Assembly (NCBI GenBank): GCA_033764335.1
Contig: JANRJC010000017.1
Coordinates: 186,001 to 250,000, forward strand
Origin: JAGQVA01 sp033764335
Lineage (GTDB): Bacteria; Bacteroidota; Bacteroidia; J057
Direction: 5' to 3'
DNA length: 64,000 nucleotides
Shown: piece by piece, positions 44,779-53,675 of the stretch
Layout: each line of letters opens with the position of its first letter
How positions within the stretch are numbered: the stretch's first letter is position 1
Notes under the pieces: model-generated
Told to the model about the DNA's origin: nothing
What the model saw: only the letters and a program-made list of their open reading frames with translations
Database searches by the model: none
Program-made: the position numbers and the translations under genes

Positions 44779-46455
44779 ATGAAAATTTCCAAAATCCATT
44801 TATCAAATTTCAGGCGGTTCACGGACCTTATAATTGATAATATCCCGGATACCTCCAAATTGGTTTTACTCATAGGATCAAACGGATCCGGCAAATCTTC
44901 CCTATTTGACGCATTTGGATTTCTGGATGGAGCGATAAAACATGATATTCACCTTAATGAATCTTTTTGGAACTATTTCCAGAAAGACAAGAACAGCACA
45001 TCTTCTGTAACAGTTTACTTTAACAACCAGACAAAATTTTCGGTTGACAAATCCAACTATCACAAGGACAGTCGTTTGCCGGTTACAACTTTTTACGGCC
45101 GAACCAGTTTTCGCCAGATTCCCCGTCTGACAAGAACCGCTCTTGGGCAAGGTGGAAATGTAAACTTTGAAAACGATTCCGACCGACCGCATTTTTTTAT
45201 CGAAAGAGATAATCGGTTTGAAAATGATGTCGAAAAAATAACCGAAATCATTCTCCGGGATCTTTTCCGTTCCCAACAGTCCAACGAACAAATCAAAAAC
45301 AAATACATAAATCCCCTCAATGCGGCACTGGACAATATTTTCGGGAGCAATAATGGCACACGATTACAACTAATAGAGATTATCCCTCCGCTCGAAGGAA
45401 AAGTGGCGCAAATCACTTTTAAAAAAGGCGACTCTGAAATCCATTACAACTACCTGAGTGCCGGAGAAAAAGAGGTTTTTAATCTGCTGGTCAACTTCCT
45501 GAGCCGTAGTTCCCTTTATCAGGATACCATTTATTTTTTTGATGAAATTGACCTGCACCTAAATACAAAGTTGCAATTCCGTTTGCTAAAAGAAATCACT
45601 GAAAACTGGATTCCGGAAAACTGTCAGCTATGGACAGCCTCCCACTCACTGGGGTTTATCGAATATGCTCGCCAGGTAGAATTCGCCTCAATTATTGATT
45701 TTGATGATCTCGATTTTGACCTTCCCCGGAGTTTATCACCGGAACCTAAAGATAATGCGGATGTGTATGAAATTGCCGTAGGGAAAGAGTTTCTTCCCTC
45801 ATTATTTAAACATCTGACCGTTTGTTTTGTCGAAAATAAAGACCGGCAATATTATGCAAATACGGGAATAAACGAAACGGTTTTTGTTTCTGCCAATAAC
45901 CGTAACGACGTTTATCACAAAGTAAGAACCACTTCCTACAAAGGAATTGTGGACAGAGATTTTTTAAGTGACGAGGATATTATTTTGATCCGACAACACT
46001 ACCCCAATCTTTATGTTCTGGCTTATTACAGCATTGAAAACTACTTATATCATCCGGATAATTTGGATAGCTATTACCAAAACATAAACAAACCCTTCGA
46101 CAAAAAAGAATATATTTCACTATTGACAGAAGCAAAAAATAAGGAGAAAGATACCTTCATCCCTAATTTAACGATGGATCGTACGTCATACCCATTTTTT
46201 GGGGAATCAGAGTATAATAGTAATCCTTTACAAAACCGCTTTAGAAATAAACAAGAAAATAAAGATCAGGCAGCTAGCATTTTGGGCTACGTAAATAGCA
46301 ATGATTTTGAGGTTTTCTACAAATCTTTACCCATGAAAAATTATTGTACGCAGCTACCTCAAAGGCAAAATATTGCGAAGAGTGATCTGGCTCGAACAGA
46401 CTGGTTTCGAGAAAAAATCGCCCAAATCCTGAATTCAGGCGGAAATCAGATTTAA
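44779..46455 (+). CDS. AAA ATPase fused to DUF4435 (merged PARIS-like defence protein)
   Basis: 558 residues from the ATG at 44779. The ABC-type ATPase domain has Walker A GSNGSGKSS (33-41), the signature-like LSAGEKEVF near 226, Walker B IYFFDEIDLHL near 252 and the switch ASHSLG near 288. The C-terminal part matches DUF4435, a Toprim-like nuclease: E352 in CFVENKD and D392/D394 in VDRDF supply the E...DxD metal site, then LAYYSIENYLYHP. ATPase plus DUF4435 is the AriA-AriB pairing of PARIS, which cuts tRNA when phages block restriction, and single-chain versions are known. An OLD-type nuclease of other function is the alternative. No restriction genes are adjacent. Confidence 0.72.
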   Translation: MKISKIHLSNFRRFTDLIIDNIPDTSKLVLLIGSNGSGKSSLFDAFGFLDGAIKHDIHLNESFWNYFQKDKNSTSSVTVYFNNQTKFSVDKSNYHKDSRLPVTTFYGRTSFRQIPRLTRTALGQGGNVNFENDSDRPHFFIERDNRFENDVEKITEIILRDLFRSQQSNEQIKNKYINPLNAALDNIFGSNNGTRLQLIEIIPPLEGKVAQITFKKGDSEIHYNYLSAGEKEVFNLLVNFLSRSSLYQDTIYFFDEIDLHLNTKLQFRLLKEITENWIPENCQLWTASHSLGFIEYARQVEFASIIDFDDLDFDLPRSLSPEPKDNADVYEIAVGKEFLPSLFKHLTVCFVENKDRQYYANTGINETVFVSANNRNDVYHKVRTTSYKGIVDRDFLSDEDIILIRQHYPNLYVLAYYSIENYLYHPDNLDSYYQNINKPFDKKEYISLLTEAKNKEKDTFIPNLTMDRTSYPFFGESEYNSNPLQNRFRNKQENKDQAASILGYVNSNDFEVFYKSLPMKNYCTQLPQRQNIAKSDLARTDWFREKIAQILNSGGNQI

Positions 46456-46491
46456 TGTTTTCGAATCTTTATCGGGAAGATCAAATCACCT

Positions 46492-47142
46492 CTACTCCGG
46501 CCAGGTATAGTTATAGGTTTTGGTGATTTTTTTCTTCGACATTTTCTCCACGGAAATCGTCATATAAACCGGTTCAATTGGCACATCGCCTCTGCGGTTG
46601 ACGGGCACTTCGGCGATTTTATCAATCACTTCAAACCCCTGAATCACCTGTCCATAAATGGTGTATTGCCCGTCGAGGTGTTTGCAGCGGTTGGGGTCAT
46701 GGACAATGTAAAACTGGCTGCCGCTGGACTCTTTTTTCGGGTTTGCCTGATCAGGCTGACGGGCGGCGGCCAAAGCTCCTTTGATGTGTTTGTATTTAGC
46801 CACAAATTCTGCCGGAACATTATATCCCGGCCCTCCCAGACCTGCCTTCGAATTGTCCTGCCCCGGCTTAGAGTTCGGGTCGCCTCCCTGAATCATAAAA
46901 TTTTTAATCACCCGGTGAAAAGCAGTACTGTCGAAAAAACCTTCTTCTGCCAGTTTCAGGAAATTGGCTTTATGAGCAGGCGTCTCGTCATAAAGGAGAA
47001 GATACATATCCCCCAATCGGGTGGAAATTTTGAAAACATAGTCTTTCTTCGAAGGTTTGGGTGTTTTGTCCTGCGCGTAAAAAGTGGCCGGAAGCAGAAA
47101 CAATAAACACAACAAAAGAGTATAATTCAGCGATCTTTGCAT
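46492..47142 (-). CDS. Exported cyclophilin-type peptidyl-prolyl isomerase
   Basis: 216 residues with a Sec signal peptide (MQRSLNYTLLLCLLFLLPATFYAQ). The cyclophilin domain shows FHRVIKNFMIQGGDP (active-site arginine and FM-QGGD), SSGSQFYIV and the HLDGQYTIYGQV strand. It isomerises prolyl bonds in the periplasm or envelope. It diverges from the next gene, with 118 bases to that gene's start. Confidence 0.94.
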   Translation of the reverse strand: MQRSLNYTLLLCLLFLLPATFYAQDKTPKPSKKDYVFKISTRLGDMYLLLYDETPAHKANFLKLAEEGFFDSTAFHRVIKNFMIQGGDPNSKPGQDNSKAGLGGPGYNVPAEFVAKYKHIKGALAAARQPDQANPKKESSGSQFYIVHDPNRCKHLDGQYTIYGQVIQGFEVIDKIAEVPVNRRGDVPIEPVYMTISVEKMSKKKITKTYNYTWPE

Positions 47143-47260
47143 GGGTTTTGGATTTCAAATAAAATTTCAGGCGCGAAAATATCAAAAACTCATGGTTAAG
47201 AAAACAGCAAAATTGTATCTTTCCCTTCACAAAGGTGAATATGCCTGTAAATATGCAGTT

Positions 47261-47725
47261 ATGTGGAGATTTATTGTGTGGATACCCGTTGTAATTCTTC
47301 TGCTCAATACCGGCTGCAACAGCCCCGGTAAGGGAGCTAACAGCCCGGAGGCGCGTTCAGAACTGGATTTGCTTTCTTCCAGCGATACCTACGTCGGCAA
47401 TAAATACCTGCGCATGGCTGAAAAAATCGCCCTCCTCCTCGAAGAAGCTGCCGCTATCGAAACGGACCAGGCTGCCATGACTCATATCCGCGATTTTGCT
47501 GCCGACAATGCCTTCGCCCTCGATGCGCTCACGGATGAGTTTGACAAATGGCAGAAAAATATTGACGACGAAGAGAAAATGTTTTTTGTAATGAAACTCC
47601 GCGCACAGCCTTTTTCCGCCAAACTCCGCAACCTCGTACCGGCTTTCCGCAACCGCATTGCCTACGACAAAACCTTCCTCGCCGAATACGATGCGCTGAC
47701 CGGCAGGCTGGAAATCCGGAGGTAA
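47261..47725 (+). CDS. Putative lipoprotein, helical, unknown function
   Basis: 154 residues from the ATG at 47261, chosen because it begins a clean lipoprotein signal (VVILLLNTGCNSPG, cysteine near 19). The remainder is alpha-helical with many acidic residues and no motif I know. A frame open to 47141 would put 40 charged residues before the signal and is rejected. Confidence 0.65.
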   Translation: MWRFIVWIPVVILLLNTGCNSPGKGANSPEARSELDLLSSSDTYVGNKYLRMAEKIALLLEEAAAIETDQAAMTHIRDFAADNAFALDALTDEFDKWQKNIDDEEKMFFVMKLRAQPFSAKLRNLVPAFRNRIAYDKTFLAEYDALTGRLEIRR

Positions 47726-47733
47726 TTACCCAT

Positions 47734-48915
47734 TTACAGCCACCCGCTGTCATGAGGAGCCAATAAGCGTGCATTTTGATAGGCCCAATCGAGGGGAATC
47801 ACGGTGTTGGCGCGATAGATTTCGTGTTCTTTGCCGATAACCAGCGCCATGTCCGGGCGGGTCGGTGTCTCCAGACACAGCGGCAAAAGCAATTGGATAT
47901 TTCCTTCGTAATACTGTGGTATCGCGGTTTTGTAGTTTCGCCGCACTCTTTTTTCGGCCAGTAAAATCGCGTTGCGCAGCCTTGCGATCAGTTCGGCTTT
48001 GCCCCAGGTGCGGAAGGTCTCGGGAAATCGCTCCTCCCGCTCGTCCACAATATGGTCATAATCAGGGATCAATCGCCGACCCGGATCGTAAACCAAATCC
48101 GAAGGGTCGCTGAAATACCGCGCAATTTGCGGCCTTTGGCTGAAATAACTCATCAACCGGCAACTTTCCCGGTCAAAATTTTTCAGCGTCCATTGCGGAA
48201 ACCGAATATAACTGCCGGGGAAAGCATTTCTTTTGCTGGGCACAAAATAGGCGAATATTTCCTCCTGTTTTTCCGTAACCAGTCCGGTATTGATCGCAGC
48301 AACCGGGCTGCCGCCGGGCGACTGAGCGTATAGGATTTTATCTTCCTCCTGAAGGCGCTTGAATGTCTGTCGGAGGTAATTCTGTAAAACCGGGAATCCT
48401 CCCGCCGGATGATAAGGATAATCCCAGTTTTCGGGCTGCGCGAGTGCCGAGAGAGATTCGAGGTGTTGATAGAAATTACCCAGATGTGCAAATTTTTCTA
48501 ACGGAAATCGTGTATCGCTAATGATAATTTCTTTGGCCTGAAGGCCTTTTTCCGATTCAAAAGGGCTAAACTCTACTTCAAAGTCCGTTTCAATGCGTTT
48601 AAATCCCTGTCCCTGCACGTCCGAATGATGAATGAAATACAACTTTCCCGTCTGCGGATCGGTGATTTGTCCGTACCCTTTGCTGAAACGGGTGATTACG
48701 CCTTTGAGCCTGCCGGTGAGCCGTGACACATTACTCGCTTTCGGCCCCTTTTCGGTTTGTTGAATAATCAGACTTACCAGTTCGTTTTCCACCAGAATCT
48801 TCGCATCTCCCTGAACGTCACTGAAATGCACAAATACCCCTTCCGGCCTGTCCGGGGTTTTGATTCTTCCGAAACCACGTTCTACATTGAAGAAACTTAC
48901 GATTCCAATTTCCAT
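47734..48915 (-). CDS. Two cold-shock domains plus DUF3825
   Basis: About 393 residues from the ATG at 48915. Two tandem OB-fold cold-shock-like domains: GIVSFFNVERGFGRI with VFVHFSDV, then GVITRFSKGYGQI with YFIHHSDV, the RNP1- and RNP2-like aromatic strands. From about 150 the DUF3825 domain follows (NWDYPYHPAGGFPVLQNYLR, then AAINTGLVTEKQEEIFAYFV). DUF3825 has no established activity; the cold-shock domains point to RNA or single-stranded DNA binding. A frame from 48963 with an earlier ATG is possible but would add 16 residues before the first strand. Confidence 0.82.
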   Translation of the reverse strand: MEIGIVSFFNVERGFGRIKTPDRPEGVFVHFSDVQGDAKILVENELVSLIIQQTEKGPKASNVSRLTGRLKGVITRFSKGYGQITDPQTGKLYFIHHSDVQGQGFKRIETDFEVEFSPFESEKGLQAKEIIISDTRFPLEKFAHLGNFYQHLESLSALAQPENWDYPYHPAGGFPVLQNYLRQTFKRLQEEDKILYAQSPGGSPVAAINTGLVTEKQEEIFAYFVPSKRNAFPGSYIRFPQWTLKNFDRESCRLMSYFSQRPQIARYFSDPSDLVYDPGRRLIPDYDHIVDEREERFPETFRTWGKAELIARLRNAILLAEKRVRRNYKTAIPQYYEGNIQLLLPLCLETPTRPDMALVIGKEHEIYRANTVIPLDWAYQNARLLAPHDSGWL

Positions 48916-49307
48916 CCAGGGGTAAATTTTTTCGAATATAAAAGTCTTGCCGGTGGAGGGCAACCTTCCGGCGATGAACGGGCAGATGTTGATCGTGTAT
49001 GGTCTGTTTAGGTAAAAAATAATCCATTATGTGAAAGATTTCATTGAAAATTCGGTGTGAAACCGCCTCCGTTTATGCTATGTTTCGGATGTAATAACGA
49101 TACGATTAACAAAATTATAATCCTTTGAATTTGGAGCCGAAGTCCGAAACCGGGCAACCTTACCCTTTTCTAGGTTATCAGAAGAACTCGATCCTTCGAC
49201 GAGCGAAAAAAAGGGACGATTCTCCGGGTGCCCCGGAGGTCGGAGCATTGCCTTTTTTCTATCAGAAGCCGCACCAAATCTGCAAAACCACGGACCAGGC
49301 ACTGCCG
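48916..49307. other. Intergenic region, cold-shock/DUF3825 gene to GNAT-like gene
   Basis: About 390 bases. An open frame runs from 49125 into the next gene but encodes low-complexity, neighbour-unlike residues around a GC-rich inverted element (GGGTGCCCCGG near 49218). I treat it as non-coding and likely to contain the promoters of both divergent genes. Confidence 0.4.
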
Positions 49308-50066
49308 ATGTACTGGAAGGACAAAAACCTCTTTGCAAAGGAATGGGGGCAACAAATTGAAAGTTATATCCGCTATTACAAACTTCAGATCCGGCTGATG
49401 AAAAACGAAGATACGCCGGGAATCCTTGAGTTTTTGTCTCGCCGGTATCCGCCGCATATTGCCAGCGAAATCAGCCCTTTTGACCTTTATCGTTTTCGCA
49501 ATTTCGGTCATGGAATCCTGCTCGAAGATTCACTGGGAAAAATTCAAGGAACTATTTTTGAGGAGTTATATGGTACAGCCGAAAAAACCTCCTACACCAT
49601 GCGGCTGGCAGTTTCAGAAGATTATAAAGGGAAAAACCTGGGGTATCACGTGATGATTTTCTCCAGCCTCAAAGCGATGGAACAAGGCGCAAGAGTCAAA
49701 CGCGGCCTGATCGAGTTTTTCAACCTCCGAAGCCTGCACGTCAACCTCAACAAAGTGGGGTGGATATGCGACGGATTTGAACCGAATATTTCAGGCTTGG
49801 GCGCTTTCTTCAAAATCGCACTTCCGCTTGACCCCCGGGGACTCACTTCCAATGTTATTGACACAAACAAGGTCATGGATTTTGTCCAAAATCACAGCCC
49901 GGAAAATGATTACCGACTGATTGCCGCAGGCGATTACGACGGCATTTGTGATTTGTATGAAACAACCGATTTTAAGGTAGCTGCTCTGCTCCACGCAGGC
50001 ATCGCCGGCAAAGAAGCCTATTTCCTCGCCCTGCCTCGCCGCAGTTTACAAATGAATACTTTTTGA
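49308..50066 (+). CDS. GNAT-like acyltransferase
   Basis: 252 residues from the ATG at 49308. The segment IQGTIFEELYG, then MRLAVSEDYKGKNLGYHVM near 100-118, looks like strands 2-4 and the acetyl-CoA loop of a GNAT fold, with KGKNLGY in place of the usual RGKGxG. The C-terminal third (from NVIDTNKV) is unassigned. A longer frame to 49125 exists; its extra residues look non-coding. The acceptor is unknown. A large hairpin follows the stop. Confidence 0.65.
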   Translation: MYWKDKNLFAKEWGQQIESYIRYYKLQIRLMKNEDTPGILEFLSRRYPPHIASEISPFDLYRFRNFGHGILLEDSLGKIQGTIFEELYGTAEKTSYTMRLAVSEDYKGKNLGYHVMIFSSLKAMEQGARVKRGLIEFFNLRSLHVNLNKVGWICDGFEPNISGLGAFFKIALPLDPRGLTSNVIDTNKVMDFVQNHSPENDYRLIAAGDYDGICDLYETTDFKVAALLHAGIAGKEAYFLALPRRSLQMNTF

Positions 50067-50069
50067 GCG

Positions 50070-50117
50070 CCCCTCCGGTGGCTTCGGTGGCTTCGGGAGC
50101 CTCAGCCACCGGAGGGG
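50070..50117 (+). terminator. Perfect 14-bp hairpin after the GNAT-like gene
   Basis: CCCCTCCGGTGGCT (50070-50083) pairs perfectly with AGCCACCGGAGGGG (50104-50117) around a 20-base loop that repeats GGTGGCTTCGG. The sequence after it, CCACCGA, could pair with TCGGTGG in the loop instead, giving two exclusive folds. A T-rich stretch starts about 18 bases downstream. Terminator, or a REP-like element. Confidence 0.5.
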
Positions 50118-50196
50118 CCACCGAAATACCAATCTTTTTTCTTTCGTTAAAATTATCCGAAAATATGTTTAATTTATCGCAAGAATAGTCGTGATT

Positions 50197-52170
50197 ATGC
50201 GATGGAATTACTTTTTCGGGATCATTTTCGGGATCATTTTCGGGATTCTTTCGCCCTGTTTACTTTCTGCTCAGCCGGAAAGTAAGACGGATAGCCTGCG
50301 CCGGACTTTTCAACAGGCACAGAATCCTGTGCAAAAGGCGGATATTTTCTACAAAATCGCCCAAGAGGTCGAAGACCGGGACCTTGAGTCTATCCCTCTT
50401 TATGCCGACTCACTCGAAAAAATGGCCACCGCCGCCCGTTATCCAAAAGGCCTGTTTCGCGCAGATATGCTCCGGGCAGATTATTTTCGGGGAAAAATGG
50501 CCCATGATACCGCGCTCGTCCTCTATCACCGCGTACTCGACGGCTTTCAGTCTCTCGGCGATTCTATGGCAATCGTCAAAATTTATAATAACATGGCCCG
50601 GGTATTTTCCGATAAATACCAGCCCGATTCTGCTATTCACTATTACCTGCTTGCACTCGAAATTCTTCATAAAAAAGGCCCCCAAGCGGAAGCCGAACTC
50701 GCCTCCGCTTACAGCAATATCGGCAACCTCTATGTAAACCAAATCACTTTTGAAAAAGGCATCGAATACCTGAAAAAATCGGTCGAAATCCGCCTCCATC
50801 TTGAAGACGAAAATCGCCTCATTTATACCTACAACAACCTCGCCACCGCCTACGGCAATAACGGTATGCCCGACACCGCGATGTTTTACGCCCAAAAAGG
50901 AATTGCCCTCGCCGAAAAACTCGGCAATACCTACGTCGCCGGTGTGCTCAAAGGCGGAATGGCGAACCTACTCAACCAACAGGGAAAATATGCCGAAAGC
51001 ATCCGCTGGGCCGACGAGTCGGTCGAAGACCTCCGATCCGTCAATCGTATCGCCAATCTCGTTTTTCCCCTCGCCAATAAAGCAGAAGCCTATAATACCC
51101 TCGGAAAATATGCCGAAGGCCTCGCCGCAGGTAAAGAGGGTTACGCCATTATGCTCGAAACCCATCAGCTAAATCCCCTCGAAGTCTATTACGAAAATTT
51201 TGCCATCTCTTATGAAGGCCTCGGCAATTTTAAAGAAGCCAGCTACTGGTGGAAAAAATTTACGGTACTGGACGACTCTCTCTTTAAAGAGGAAAATGTG
51301 CGCACAATCGCCGACATGGAAACCCGCTACCAGACACAGAAAAAAGAAACCGAAATCGCCAATCAAAAACTCCAGATCGAAAGCCAGCACAACCGCCTCC
51401 TTCGCCAGCAGATATGGATCGGAAGCCTGTTTTTCGGAATCATTGCCCTCGCTATTGGAGCCTGGCTCTTTTACAACCGCTACCGCCTCCGCCAGCAGGT
51501 ACTACTAAATCAGGCCGTGATCCGCGAACAACAACTCGGCCTCAATGCAGTAATCGAAGCCCAGGAAAACGAACGCAGACGCATCGCCAAAGACCTGCAC
51601 GACGGCATCGCTCAGGAACTCGTTGCCCTCAACCTCCAACTCCGCGCCATCGAATATTCCGTCGGGAAAACCCAACCCGAACTCTCGCCCCGTGTCGGCG
51701 AAATCTCCCAACAACTCACCGGAACCTGCGAAGAAGTGCGAAACCTCGCCCATATCATGCTGCCCCCCGCACTCGAATCCCAGGGCCTCGCCGGCAGCCT
51801 CGAACTGCTGCTCCGCAACAGCCTCACCCGCAACGGACTGGAAGCCAAACTCGAATGCAAACTGCCCGGAAGATTTGACATGAAAGTCGAACTCGGCCTC
51901 TATCGCATTGCGCAAGAACTTATCAATAATATCATCAAACACGCCCGCGCCGCGCAGGTAAAGGTGCAATTGTTTCACCAGGAAAACCTGCTCGTCCTCC
52001 GAGTCGAGGACGACGGCCAGGGGTTTGACTTTGAGCAGGCGCGCAAAAAAGGCAGCATGGGGCTGCTCAATATCCTAAGCCGCGTGAGCACCCTCGGCGG
52101 CGAATTTTCTTCCGCTCCCCGCACTCCGCACGGGACGGTTTCTACCATCACCATACCCCTTATTGCATGA
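50197..52170 (+). CDS. Exported TPR sensor histidine kinase, NarL type
   Basis: 657 residues from the ATG at 50197. Signal peptide built on a 12-base tandem repeat (FGIIFGIIFGIL), TPR array to about 370, coiled coil, membrane helix (IWIGSLFFGIIALAIGAWLF), then HisKA_3 with the H-box KDLHDGIAQELVALN near 470 and a HATPase domain with ELINNIIKHA and DDGQGFD and the G2-like GSMGLLNI. It senses periplasmic cues and phosphorylates the response regulator that overlaps its stop (ATGA). This is a different kinase family from the HisKA pair at 5-9 kb. Confidence 0.93.
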   Translation: MRWNYFFGIIFGIIFGILSPCLLSAQPESKTDSLRRTFQQAQNPVQKADIFYKIAQEVEDRDLESIPLYADSLEKMATAARYPKGLFRADMLRADYFRGKMAHDTALVLYHRVLDGFQSLGDSMAIVKIYNNMARVFSDKYQPDSAIHYYLLALEILHKKGPQAEAELASAYSNIGNLYVNQITFEKGIEYLKKSVEIRLHLEDENRLIYTYNNLATAYGNNGMPDTAMFYAQKGIALAEKLGNTYVAGVLKGGMANLLNQQGKYAESIRWADESVEDLRSVNRIANLVFPLANKAEAYNTLGKYAEGLAAGKEGYAIMLETHQLNPLEVYYENFAISYEGLGNFKEASYWWKKFTVLDDSLFKEENVRTIADMETRYQTQKKETEIANQKLQIESQHNRLLRQQIWIGSLFFGIIALAIGAWLFYNRYRLRQQVLLNQAVIREQQLGLNAVIEAQENERRRIAKDLHDGIAQELVALNLQLRAIEYSVGKTQPELSPRVGEISQQLTGTCEEVRNLAHIMLPPALESQGLAGSLELLLRNSLTRNGLEAKLECKLPGRFDMKVELGLYRIAQELINNIIKHARAAQVKVQLFHQENLLVLRVEDDGQGFDFEQARKKGSMGLLNILSRVSTLGGEFSSAPRTPHGTVSTITIPLIA

Positions 52171-52793
52171 ATTCACCGCTGAAGGTTATCGTCGCCGATG
52201 ATCACCAACTGGTGCGCAAAGGCATTGTCGCCCTGGTTGGAATGTTGGATTTTGTGGAAGTAGTGCGCGAGGCCGCCAATGGGAAAGAAGTCATCCAGTG
52301 GTTGCGCAGCCGCAACGAAGCCGACATCGCCCTGCTCGACCTCGAAATGCCCGAAATGAACGGCACCGAAACCGTAAAGGCATTACATCAGGAATTTCCG
52401 GAGGTAAAACCCATCATCATCACGATGTTGCCCGACCCTGACCGGATACGAGAAGTGGTAAAAGAAGGCGCCCGCGGCGTACTATTTAAAACCGCCTCGG
52501 TACAGGAACTGAGCGAAGCCATCACGCGGGTGTATAACGGCAGCACCTTCTTCACCGGCGAAGTCGCCGCCGTATTGTTGACCTCCCCTACTCCATCCCT
52601 CGACCGGCTCACCAGCCGTGAAATCGAAATCCTGCGCCTCATCGCCCAGGGCCTTTCCAGCACCGAAATCGGCGAAAAACTCTTCATCAGCCCCCGCACC
52701 GTGGACACCCACCGCAACAACCTCATCCAAAAACTCGAAGTCAACGGCATCGCAGGATTGGTACGCTTTGCGATTGAGAAGAAGGTGGTTTGA
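52167..52793 (+). CDS. NarL/FixJ-family response regulator
   Basis: 208 residues. The receiver domain has acidic pocket D11/D12, phospho-acceptor D58 in LLDLEMPEMNG and K108 in LFKTAS. The LuxR-type helix-turn-helix (about 145-205) carries LTSREIEILRLIAQGLSSTE and ISPRTVDTHRNNL. It overlaps the kinase by four bases, so the two are cognate. Its target genes are unknown. Confidence 0.95.
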   Translation: MNSPLKVIVADDHQLVRKGIVALVGMLDFVEVVREAANGKEVIQWLRSRNEADIALLDLEMPEMNGTETVKALHQEFPEVKPIIITMLPDPDRIREVVKEGARGVLFKTASVQELSEAITRVYNGSTFFTGEVAAVLLTSPTPSLDRLTSREIEILRLIAQGLSSTEIGEKLFISPRTVDTHRNNLIQKLEVNGIAGLVRFAIEKKVV

Positions 52794-53049
52794 GGGCGGG
52801 ATGCGTCTTAAAAGTTGACCCTTTTTTGCTTTTGTTGTGTCAAAATAGTTTAGGACGAGACCGTTTTTGGGGTTCAGGTGGTTTCCCTAAACCTACCACT
52901 TACCGCGAAGTATAAAAATTATATCTCGCTGTATCTGGGGAAGAACAACCCGTGCTTTTGCCTTCAACATTAAACTTATTTAAGCCATAAAATGCCTTGT
53001 AACCATTTATTTCAATCTTTTTGATTCACATTAGCTACTCGTTTTCTAC
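52794..53049. other. Intergenic, no gene seen
   Basis: 256 bases between the response regulator and the RhuM fragment with no open frame of note, tRNA or hairpin. It may hold eroded remains of the RhuM gene or of a mobile element. Confidence 0.4.
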
Positions 53050-53331
53050 TCAATGTCTTTCAAACTTTCCAAATAGTGTCTTTCCGGCTATGGCGCCATG
53101 TGGAGTGGTTATTCGGAAATCCCGAACTACCACTTTTTCATCCAACTCACCTTCTTCAAAAATGTGTTTGATATGCTCGCTGATGGTTGATTTGGCTTTC
53201 TCGAAAAGCAAACTCATTTGGTCTTGGGTAAGCCATACGGTTTCTTCTTCCAAACGAACATCCACCGAAACCTGCTCATCTTCCGTTTTGAAGAGGATGA
53301 ACTTCGAACTATTTCCTGTGTTTTCACTCAT
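53050..53331 (-). pseudogene. RhuM-family protein, N-terminal fragment
   Basis: 93 residues. VDVRLEEETVWLTQDQMSLLF, split around its helix, then STISEHIKHIFEEGELDE and RITTPHGAIAGKT are the start of RhuM/virulence-protein family genes, which are usually 330-350 residues. Homology stops after GKT and the frame ends 8 residues later. The rest of the gene is absent, so this is a remnant, typical of accessory regions. Confidence 0.7.
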
Positions 53332-53630
53332 AACTAATTAATTTATCCTGCAATTCTCTCTTTAGCAAAAATAGGAAAAAAGGGGGTATGAGTAAGGTTG
53401 GAGATGAAGAAACGAACAGAAGTTCCGGTGGTTCGACACGAGTCTGGCCATTGGCTGTTGGGGGTTGGCTATTGGCTTTTGATTTCTGACTTCAACGCGG
53501 GCTGTTGGGTTGGCGCGCTACGGCGTAACTCCTACATCTGCCCGGTCTCTCCAACGGAGAAACGTTTGTCTCCCTCACGGGTAAAGCTGCTTCTGAAAGA
53601 AGGTTTCAAAAAATTTGGATTTTCAAGTTT
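53332..53630. other. Intergenic with probable decayed repeats
   Basis: About 300 bases. GGCTGTTGGGGGTTGGC and a nearby ATTGGCTTTTG word plus a GC-rich block near 53510-53580 look like non-coding repeat debris. No gene or RNA is recognised. Confidence 0.35.
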
Positions 53631-53662
53631 TTGTACGTTTTTTTGTACAAAATCGCGTACAT
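53631..53662 (+). promoter_or_regulatory. YefM-YoeB type operator: three GTAC cores at 12-base spacing
   Basis: GTAC occurs at 53633-53636, 53645-53648 and 53657-53660, exactly 12 bases apart; the middle one is the palindrome TTGTACAA containing TGTACA. In E. coli the YefM-YoeB complex binds TGTACA cores 12 bases apart centre to centre (published work). The sites end 14 bases before the antitoxin ATG, so binding would block transcription start. Confidence 0.75.
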
Positions 53663-53675
53663 AAAGTATAAAAAT

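Noticed and set aside
49125..49307. N-terminal extension of the GNAT-like protein
   Set aside because: Residues look non-coding and include a GC-rich inverted element; the ATG at 49308 gives a normal start.
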